Shown one piece after another: positions 54,723 to 64,000 of a stretch of DNA of 64,000 bases (positions within the stretch are counted from its first letter, which is position 1; every line of letters starts with the position of its first letter). A model generated the notes under the pieces. That model ran no database searches, was not told the DNA's origin, and saw only the letters and a program-made list of their open reading frames with translations. The DNA is from Coturnix japonica (lineage: Eukaryota > Chordata > Aves > Galliformes > Phasianidae): the NCBI RefSeq assembly GCF_001577835.2, contig NC_029516.1, positions 65,998,595 to 66,062,594 of the forward strand, given 5' to 3'. Made by a program: the position numbers and the translations under genes.

Positions 54723-57700
54723 GTAAGTGATTGTTTCTTCTTTGTTTTTAAAGGCTCCTTGTGTGTGTTTTTATTTTGTGTATCTTGAGGTTCCTGGTGA
54801 AGTTTTATGTTTCCATCCATGCTTTTTACTCCCTTGCTTTAAACCACACTTTTCTTTTTTGTCTTTTGAAATTATTTCCAACCTTCTACATGAGGTGTGA
54901 ACTAGAGGTGTGCTAGTAATGATCTCTGAAGCAGAACCATCTATTGTGCAGACAGAGTGGCTCCAAGTTTCCCAGTTTGCCAGTTCCATTTGGTTGAAAG
55001 GATGTTCAATAAGGATGCTACATGATGTGCTGACCACAATCTCTAGTTTTGCTTTAAGTTCTTAGAAATGTTTGTGTGTTGCTGTCTCAGACTAAAGCTA
55101 CGTGCGCTTGGATTCAGCTACTTGAAATGGGGATTTATTCTTGAGGTTTCCATTCGGGAGCAGATTTTGTCCTTATTTAGGAGTGGGGAAAACTGTCAGT
55201 GCACCTTATGACATAGCCCGAGCTACTCTCTCTCTGGAGGCTGCACAGAGCATCTTTCCTGTTACCTGAAAGTTCCTTGAGAAGAAAAATGTATGGAGCA
55301 GCCTGTATGAATTGAGCTGGTAGCAGCTGATCTCTTCTTCCTGTAACATGGCTCAGCAAACTTGTGTGAATACATCATGTAGTGAACACTTAGCTTTGGA
55401 AGTTTGGAAGAGTTTTAGTGTACGTATGTGCATCGGCTGGGTTTCTTATGCATGCCTTGTAGGCCCGTTGTGACAGTGAGGAGATGCTGGGCTGCTAGTC
55501 CTTGCCGCTAGAAGGGAGTGGTTTTGTACAACTGAAGGTTTAAGCACTGCTTGCCACTGATCCGTGTGTGGCTGGTGGGAAGGTGTGGTAGCTGCTTTGC
55601 CCCGCAGGTGCTGGTGGGTGTAACATTGCTATTCTGGCAAACTCTTCACTTTTAGTTATTTTAATATGGAACACACCTAGGACTTGTGGATGCAATGATA
55701 GCTCAATGGGCCAAATGTCTGTCACTTTATTGGGTACTACTGGAGCGGGATCTGGCTCTATGTGACACTGGCAGTACTCTTTCCAGAAGAAAGAAATGAA
55801 AGAGGGGATGCCACTGAATACCAGAAAAGCAACCACTGATGTTTTTAGGGCTAGCATTACTGCCCCTCTTGACTAAGGAGAGTGTGTATTGCCTATAGCT
55901 GTTCTTTGTGTTTGTTTGTTTTAAACTTTACAGACAGTGATGTTATAGAAGTGTGTTTTGATGTATTCCTAATACTTTTACTACCATTTTAGAGCTGGCT
56001 GTGAGATTGCTGAAGCTGGTACTGCAGACTTTTGGCAGAATGTTCTTTGCTTGTGTCCTGCCTTACATGAAAATCAAAATCAGGATCTCACCACTGACAG
56101 CTTGCAAACCCAATTTCACAAAGTAAGGGAGCTTTAATCTAAGAGATCAAATTTATGTGTTCAAATCCAGTGCTGAGATTCTGCATTTATGACCGTGTGA
56201 TAGCAAAGAGCTTCAGTTCCACATAGACTGTGTTTGTACAAGAACTGTGAAAGTCTTGAGAAGCAGAGCTGCGCTCACTTGCAGGGCTTGGTTCCTGTGT
56301 AGGTGCTGAGAAGTAAGATGGCTTGAGATGGGAAGTGAGAAAGGAGAGGTAGCAGCAGCCATCTGGCTGAGAGAGACAAATTGTAAGGTTGTCAGTCCAG
56401 ACTCTTTAACTTGTAAATATGCGTGCATTAAGATAATTAGTGGTCCATTGTCTTTGTTTCCGGGTTGCTTTTGCTGATCATATTTTGGACCTGAAATTGT
56501 AAATAAAAGAAAGCTTCTGTTGGTTTTCTATCACTTGATCTGCTAAGACGTCCCCTTAAGATGTGGGGACATCTGGTGACTACTTATGAGCATTGCATGC
56601 TTAATTGCATCAACTAACATGAACTGATTTTGCATCCTCAAGTATACCGTTGCTTGATCAACAAGACTATGAATTGAGCTGAGTCTTTAGAGATCCCAAG
56701 TGTGCCACAGACATAATGGAGAACCTGTTCTGTTTTGGATTGGTCTCTTCTCTGTTCTTCACATGCAAGACCATGTTTCTGGAATGGATAAAGAGGGATA
56801 CTGGAGTTCTCTTAGGATTTGATCCCAAAGCTTGCAAGCAACTTGGAGAGCTTAAAGCATGAACTGATAGCTCTTTTGGGCATAGCTATACTTTTCAGTT
56901 TGCCCTTGGCTAAGCAAAGCTAAGGGCTTTTCAAGTCTCAAGAGTAGCCTAATGGTTAAGTTAATCAATTGGGAAACCTGTCCGACAGTTATTCAGAAAG
57001 CTAGACGCTGCTATCTTGAATTGTTGGTATAGCTCCTAGAATGGTGGGCGAGTCAAAGATAGGAGTGTAATTTTTCTTTTATATGCTGGGGAATATCTTC
57101 CTATCGTCTTCAGAACTATATTCTTGTAGACAGAAAGGGGTGACTGTTACCAGATGTGGTTAGGAAAGCATTCCAGTGGATGCCTGTTGTATTGCTATTC
57201 ACAAAATCCTACTCAAACAGAGGAAGACATTTCCTTAAAGAGTACACCTGGGAGTTAGATGCCTGACTGTTTTTTCTATGTTAAGTGCTGTGTATTTGGG
57301 GTACAGAGAAGTTGAGTGCGCAGACTTCTAGTAGAAATACTAGCAGAGAACTTTACTGTTTGAGAGTTTTATTTGTTTTTGAGCAGAGAGAAAATATAGA
57401 ATCTAAACTCCTGAGGGCAACAGAGTCTCCAATGGGAATTCTCCTTTGAGTCATTCATTCCCCGTAGTAACTACTTTGTTATACAGAATGAAATATATGC
57501 TGTTTCTTTTCTTTATGCTGCTTCCTGGAGATATATGCACACAAATGAAGCTGTTTCTGTTTAGTGTCCCTGATTCTTGAAGCCTGTTTATAGCATAAAG
57601 CTGTAACCAGCTGTGTATAAAAGTCTTCATTTGCAAATTCCAGAGAAAAGTGGATAATTTGCACGTGGAATACCGTGCTTTTAACCTGTACAAATTTTCT

Positions 57701-59448
57701 TGGTGAAATATGTTTAGTGCAGTAATAATTTATTGTTGCAAACTTCACAAAGCTCTGGAGAGGGGTGTTCAGCTATTTTTTGTGTTGTGGAAGCAAAACT
57801 CTTACTGTGTTCTTCCAGAGGGCATCATCATCTTTCTCAAAGTTCAGGAAAGACTGAGATCTGCCTTTCTGATAGGAGTGCAGTGTTATGTTAAGCAAAA
57901 AAGGCAGACAAATATAAAGAACATGTTGATGCATGTTAGCAACATAAGAGAAAATGTTCAAGAGCTAGTCGGCCAAATACAGATGTAATTCCTATTTTGT
58001 GCAGTGGTCAGCAAGACCTTTATGCAAACGTAACATGCAGGGAGCTTGATAGCAAGAATAAAAGCCTTGACTGGTGCATCTGTTAAACTTACTTAAAATG
58101 AGATGAGAATCACACGTGTTCTTTACTGATCAGCTCTGAGAAAGAGAGGAGGACATGGATGAGAGGGGGGTTTGTTGTCTGAGGGGTCTGTGCAGTTGTG
58201 ACGTACTATAGGCATCTTAGTGCAAAGTACATTTAACAAGTTTTGTTTGTTTTTCTTTTTAAGGAAGACAACATAATTGTTGCCAATTTGTGGCATTCTT
58301 CTTTCAGGAGAAACAATTCAGCTTTCATTGGCGTTGGGTCACCTGAAAAGTAGAAGGCTTCCAGGTTTGTATTAGAAGAAAAGTCATGTTTCTTCATAGC
58401 GAGTTGTCAGCCATTGTCACAGAGGTGTTCTAAGTTATGGTGGTTAGGTTGTTGATATACTTTAGAAACTTGAGGTGCAAGAGAATGTCTTAAAGACTTG
58501 TCTGTGTGATGGATCTTGAAATAAATTACGTCTGTATTTGTTCTTTGCAGGGAAATTTATTTGAAAATAAATTTGTTTCTACGTATGAGTAGCATCTTGT
58601 ACTGATAAAAGGTCTTCTGTGTGAAGAAGCAGAGAGATTAGTGTCTCACAGCAGAGACGTGGTATGAGCAGCAGAATCTTTCTTACATTGCTGTGTCCCT
58701 ACCTTTTTCCCTTAGGATTTTGTGATTAGCTTAATCTCCAGTCAAATGTAATGATACTTCTGGCTATGTTGGTCATACCATGAACATTTGTGACTTACTG
58801 CCTCTGCCAATGCTGCCTAAAGGGCACTGATTTTTCTGCTTTTGCTCACCAAGCAACTTTAAGCCATGTATGTATTTTGTCATTTCCAAATCCACTTAGC
58901 TATTGGAACAGCTGATGGTACTGGGATTGTGTCTAATAAGTTGCTTTCAGAATTCTTACTTTTAGTTTTTAAAGAGAATGTCATAGCAAATGGTCTGTGT
59001 GCTTTATTGAGAGATATTTCTATAAAGCTGAAAACCAAACTTCTGGTGACCAGTTGCCTGTGTAATGCTGGCAGCTCTTTTGCACTGCCATTTTTCTTGC
59101 TCCTTTCCTTCTCTTTTGAAGGAAGCTGTTGCCAATGTCTCAGGAGCTTCATTTGGAAGTATAAGTGATACTAAGTGATCAGTGAGGTCTGAAATTCTGA
59201 ATGTCACACAGTGAATTTGCTGAGTAATTCTTGCAGATATTTGAAGGTAATTCAGTGTCCCTGTCTTGTGTTCTGTTTTGTCTCTGGAGGGAATCATAAC
59301 TAAAACATAGCATGAAATCTAGCATAATAATTCAATGTAAGTATTGGCTGTATTCTTTATCCCTGCTTATTCTTTAGTGTATGTGGGTGTATTTCCTCTG
59401 ATATCTCTACCTGCAGAACTTCACTGAGCCACTGTGCTACTTATAGCT

Positions 59449-59725
59449 TGTATGGGAACTGTTCAGTCATGACCTGAACCACTGATTGATCACCTGAGGT
59501 GAATGATGGGATGAATGACTGGGTCAGCCATGGGAGCACAAGTGAAGGCAATTCAGCTGTTTGACTGGAAGGGGTGGAGCGCCCCTTCTGGACCCCATTT
59601 AAGGGCTGACTGCCACTGGGGAAGGATCTCTTTTGGGAGATCCCTCCTTTTTGGAGTTTTCCACCTTTTGCAACTGTAACACTTATAGGACACCATGATA
59701 ACTGTGCTACTTTTCCAGCTGTACA
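59449..59725 (+). mobile_element. Solo LTR (family A, copy 4, most diverged)
   Basis: It starts TGTATGGGAACTG and ends AGCTGTACA, about 277 bases, with the same middle blocks as copies 1-3: 'ggaaggggtggag', 'catttaagggctgac' and the following 'aggatctcttttgggag'. The flanks TAGCT (59444-59448) and CAGCT (59726-59730) match at four of five bases, a worn target-site duplication. It is visibly more diverged, so it is older or from a different subfamily. It is a solo LTR in BORCS5 intron 2, in the gene's sense direction. Confidence 0.8.
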
Positions 59726-62394
59726 CAGCTCCATTCACTTTTGTCCCTCCAGTTGTTAATGTCATGAAGTACTGTGTTCACTGGATAGCAGCAACTGTTG
59801 TAAACATCTGATGTTTGGATGTATAGAAAACAAAATTGTGTCAAGGATGTGTCAGTCACACAGAGACTGAAGTAACTTGTTGGTCAGAGACTTGATGGTA
59901 CCTTGAAATGCTCACTGAATTCCTGGGTGAAGCTGACATACAGACAGTAAATTGCAAAGATGCTACAGCTTTCTATGGCAGTGAGCGCTGTAGGCGTGTT
60001 AAAGTAGGTGCAGAGAAGATGACCATGTATACTGAAGAAAAATAGCTGAGTTTTTTGGAAGGAATGCCTGCTGTGTTGGAGGAAAGGAAAAAAACCCAAG
60101 CCATAAATCATGTTATCAAAGAGCTATTGAGAGCTTATCATCACTGTGTTCTCACTGTGTGGTTACGTGAGATGAGATCAGCAAGCAAGCAATAGAGCAC
60201 AGGTCAGCAGGCTCATTGTTACAAAACCTTGAACTCGAGAAACAAATTTGATCTGCCTCTATTCCTCTTAGGGAAGCTTGACAGAGAAGGAAAATGCCAT
60301 GAATTTCATGGTTCATTTGGCTTGAACAGTGAGGTCTGAAACACTGAATTTTATAACATTCTCTCTATTTTCTCTGTGAACTTAGTTGTGGTATACTTTA
60401 CTATGCTGTGAGCACTCTTTTACACATACACCAGGAGTTACACTGTTACATATTGAATTCTGAGTGGTATTTTGAAATGCAGTTCATGTGCTGAAGATGA
60501 TTTGTAGTAGTAAAGTGAAATTACTGGCAATTCTATTACATAGCAAGTGGAATTCATGTATGCTATAGTGGCGTGTCTTGCTTGGAAGCCCATGTCATTC
60601 TGAGGTGGCTGTCAGAGAAGAAACTGCAGTAAGGAAGGACAAGAAGCTGGGGTGGATGTATGCGCTGTGAAGCAATTGTTTGTGTTGGTTAAATGACATG
60701 AGCTTCAAATGCTTTCTAGCTTAGGAGAAGGGATTGAGAGCAGAGTTCCTGCTGCCTTGCTCACTCCTGCTTCCCCTTTAATTTCCCAGCCTCTGACTTC
60801 ACTCTGCCTTCATCTCTCACTCAGTCCTGCATGTGGGGCTGCAGGCTTCCCAATAGTGGTGTGAGAGGTGCTGCTGGGAAGCTGCTTGACTGGTAAAACC
60901 AGGGGCATCCTTGGCACCCTTTGTAACAAGGGATTAGTGCCTGGGTGGTTTTGTGGTGGAAAGCCTGTCTCGCTGCTGTCTTAAGGTGCTTAAGATTGCA
61001 ATAGGGTGATGTGAGCACCTTTTAGATTCTGATGTCTTAGATGCTTGTGGATGGTTTTTGTTCCAGCTTTTCTTTTGTGTACACAAGTAATTGAGTTTCC
61101 TAGATACTTTTACTGTACTAATCTACCTCTCTTGTGCTCCAGAATGTTTACTGACTGCAGTTCTGTCATGTAGTTTCCATGGAGGCATGTGAATGCCTTG
61201 GTTGGCTTTGATGTGTTTATGAAGTATAAAATGTCACATGGGGCAGTAGTGCCTGCTTGATGGATTGTTGTACTGGACACCCACTTTAAGCTGTTCTGTG
61301 GCTCTGTATCACTCTGGCTTTCAACTCTACCAAGTGAAAGGGCAGAAGTTGGTGCACATGTTGTTAACAAGTGTTTCTTGGGAGGTTAAGAGCAAAGATT
61401 CAGCAGCAAGCCTGAAATTCAGTGCTGTGTGTTCACTTCTTTTTCTGATTCCTTGCCCTTTGTATATCGCTATTAATACGGATTAGAAAAGACTGCAGTC
61501 AGGGCAGCTGCCACTAGGTGCCAGTGTAATACATAAGTGTTGGTGGATTTCTTTGAAAACAGCTGGGTGCAGTGTTGAACTGGCCTGTTGAAAACTGCCT
61601 TTTTGCTTATTTATGGGCTTTCATTTGTGTTCTAGTTACAATCACTGGGGCAAACGACCTGGGATTTGGTGGCCTTGCTGGCAAACTGTAGTTGCTACCA
61701 ACTGGAAATGTAAGCTGAGTCACATATAGCTGAGAGATGACTGTAGACGGAAACAATACTGGATCTGTAAGGAGAAATGCTACAGAGGTTTAATTCTTTG
61801 GCTGAAAGCACTTTAGAGATCTTTGTGGTCTTCAAAAGTAAAAATCTTGGTAACACCTGTCTTGTGTTCATCCTAGATGTTTGTGAAGTGTGTATGGTAA
61901 GGAGAAGTGTAAATCAATGGTAGTCCAGGTGAAAGCACTTCAGGTTCATCTCCTGTTCATGGCTGTTGAGCCTAAGTACACCTTCTGTAACATGGAGTTT
62001 AATAGTATTTTCTTGGCAGGTCTGATCTGGTCATAAGTGTGCTAAAGACTGAAATTGTTGTGTACTAAGTTTCTCTAGAGGTCCACTGTGCTGGGAAAGA
62101 TGTTTTTCCAGCTCAGGGAATGGAACTGGGGAACTGATGTGTATAGAAAATGATTTTAACATGCTCTCCTTCCCACAGCCCCCAAACGTTCAGCTCAATC
62201 AAATTTTCCCTCCAGCTCCCCACTGGCCTTACAAACCATTGCTGCTGTCAGAGCACACAGCACAGCATGAGCTGAGACCCTCTGCTGAATGGGCAGGGAG
62301 GGACAGGAGAAGTGAGAGAGAGGGGAGGAAGAAAGCGTATGAAATCTTGATATTCTTGTTTTTTAAGTCAGTGTCAAAAATTCCAGTTGATTTG

Positions 62395-62426
62395 TTTTTT
62401 GGTTTTTTTTTGTTTTTTTTTTTTTG
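62395..62426 (+). repeat. T-rich simple repeat
   Basis: A run of (T)n with scattered G, possibly the remnant of a poly-A/T tract on the minus strand. Confidence 0.75.
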
Positions 62427-63908
62427 TCATCCCTCCTTCCTTGAGCTAGTCAAGTGAATGTGTCTGTTTGGGGTGGATGTTTGCATTAATCAGATCTGTA
62501 CTCAATTTGAAGTCTCTAAGTGTGTTACTGATTCCCAAGTAATTTCTGTGGGGAGGGTGAGCAGAAGGGGAATTTCTTAAACCTGCATCTCAGTTGCCTT
62601 GGAAATGTCATTAAGATATTTTCTCTTGAGTCTATTATGCCAGTAAGAGTCCTTTGACTTTGCAAAGGATTGACTGTGTTCTCTGTTCATCAGTGTACTG
62701 TGTACCAAAACATCTGGACGTCAACTGGAGAATAATGTCCTTCTTTTATGTGCAGTGTGAGTCTGTTGGTACTAAAGGAGGTGTTGCAGTTTATCAGAAA
62801 TTTAAAGTTGTAACCTAATTTGCAGGTAGTCGGTTTTTAAAAATGTTAATATAGGCAACTTTAAATACTTGCCTAAACCTGTTTGCAGCGAGTCACCATG
62901 CTAAATTGCTTGTGTGTGCACTCTCTGATCTCTGTTTAAAGTGAGATTGCTGGCAGCGCGTGCCTCCTTAGCACTCAGACTCTGGTACAGTTCTACTACA
63001 GTCCACTCTTCCTCTGTTAAAATTCATTGCTTCTTTAACCTTTCTAAACATACATTGCTTCCTATCCATTTTAGTTGGCATGTATCAAGTTGAAGTGGAA
63101 GCAGAGTGCGCAGAACACAGAGGAAGACCTTTCTCCTGGATAGTCCCTTTCTTTTTCAGATGTTATGCAGCCTGGACAAGTAATCATCTCTTCATACTAT
63201 GCTTTTATTGTTGTGGTGGATTGTTTTGTTTTGTTTCTTTCTGTGTGCTTGGACAAACTTTCAAGGACAGGACACTATTGCAACTGGCCCTGGCCTATAC
63301 AGGTGTATATGTTCTGTGCCTAGTACGTCGTTGGAATCTGACCCAGGGAGCCTTAGATGGCAGGTGTAACTCGCTGTTGTGGTGGTGTAAATGGAATGTT
63401 TCCAGGGAGCTCCCTAGAAAGTGTGATTGCTGTGTTGTAAATTATAGTGGTTAAGAGATTTTGGGGGGGATCGGAGGGGAGAACAAAAAAACCCAACCAA
63501 GCTGGTAACTTTTGGCTGTGTTGTTGTGTAAACCCTTTGCTTTTCGTTTTTCTGGGTGAGCCCAAAGAAGCGATATGATGAACTCAAGTCAGAGGTAGGT
63601 GCTGCAACCCAGTGATGTTTCACAGTTTTGAAATTATATTGCTTAGTAAAATATTTATTTCAATTGCTAGTAAATAATTTCTTTTGGCATGATACCCATC
63701 ACAAATACAATGATCAGGAAGAAACTAGAGACACTTGTGATCTTGACTGATCAGTTTACAAGGAAGGGGTTGGGTTGTCTGGCTGGCTGGGGAGGAGGGC
63801 GGACAAAAGATTGGTCAGATTTTGTATTAATTTTTTTCCTTCATAGTAGCACTTCTGTCATCTAAACAAAGCCTGAATTTAAAGGGAAAGCTGGGTGGCA
63901 GAAGAGGG

Positions 63909-64000
63909 GATTCTGTGATTCTGTGAAAATTAGAATGGCCCTGTTTGGAAAGGGCCTCAGGGATCATGAATCTCCAACCTCCCTGCCACATGCAGGGCTA
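63909..64000 (-). mobile_element. CR1 LINE 3'-end fragment, cut by right edge
   Basis: The plus strand starts with the short terminal repeat (gattctgtgattctgtg), then 'agaatggccctgtttggaaa' and 'ggcctcagggatcat'. This is the complement of a CR1 3' end that continues outside the window. Confidence 0.78.

Larger units (their letters stand above)
54723..64000 (+). other. BORCS5: BORCS5 intron 2 (partial, runs off right edge)
   Basis: From the exon 2 donor to the window end I see no sequence encoding the next BORCS5 exon. The region holds a solo LTR at 59449-59725, a CR1 end at 63909-64000 and a T-rich run near 62395-62425. The remainder has only short chance ORFs. Confidence 0.75.

Noticed and set aside
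59431-59712. 12-base direct repeat ACTGTGCTACTT at 59431-59442 and 59701-59712, considered as a long target-site duplication around LTR copy 4
   Set aside because: The element's ends, fixed by comparison with copies 1 and 2, are 59449 and 59725, so one copy of the 12-mer is outside the LTR and one inside it. Probably coincidence.
63561-63594. Possible 34-base exon of BORCS5 flanked by an AG acceptor and a GTAGGT donor
   Set aside because: The length would shift the BORCS5 reading frame and the peptide does not match the expected LLSGQTSPTNAK continuation. Probably a chance pseudo-exon.

Overview
The window is avian nuclear DNA, most probably from a galliform close to chicken. The main sign is the dispersed repeat content: many 5'-truncated CR1 LINEs of both orientations, with the avian CR1 3' tail (short ATTCTGTG-type repeats on the sense strand) and GC-rich reverse-transcriptase relics. 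The genes are spread over large introns, and CpG islands sit at their 5' ends. No bacterial features, CRISPR arrays or operons are present.

Three protein-coding genes are recognisable, in the order and orientation I recall for human chromosome 12p13. (1) LRP6, minus strand. The signal-peptide exon is at 30906-30960, and exon 2, the start of the first YWTD beta-propeller, is at 17497-17890. The rest of the gene runs off the left edge, so 1-17496 is intron 2. A large CpG island (about 30380-31730) covers exon 1. (2) MANSC1, minus strand, with its whole coding sequence in three exons: 52065-52278, 51125-51265 and 47154-48118. Together they encode a 439-residue single-pass membrane protein with a MANSC domain. 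(3) BORCS5 (myrlysin), plus strand. Exon 1 at 53536-53593 carries the N-myristoylation start and exon 2 is at 54579-54722. The remaining exons lie beyond the right edge, so 54723-64000 is intron. MANSC1 and BORCS5 are head to head, with 1257 bp between their start codons.

Region by region: 1-17496 is LRP6 intron 2 with CR1 fragments, an old avian LTR (about 5399-5765) and a long CR1 carrying RT-domain relics (about 12055-13675). 17891-30905 is LRP6 intron 1, with a CR1 and an AT-rich 11-bp minisatellite. 30380-31730 is the LRP6 CpG island. 31731-47153 is intergenic, with several CR1s and three solo LTRs of one family. 47154-52278 is MANSC1. 52279-53535 is the shared 5' region of MANSC1 and BORCS5, carrying a CR1 3' end. 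53536-64000 is the 5' part of BORCS5, with a fourth solo LTR.

The genes do not form a pathway together. LRP6 is a plasma-membrane Wnt co-receptor, BORCS5 is a subunit of the lysosome-positioning BORC complex, and MANSC1 is a poorly understood type I membrane protein. Their adjacency is conserved synteny. I found no convincing new biological system. The best non-genic observations are a family of four solo LTRs with readable target-site duplications, two of them forming an inverted pair, and a possible divergent transcript from the LRP6 CpG island.
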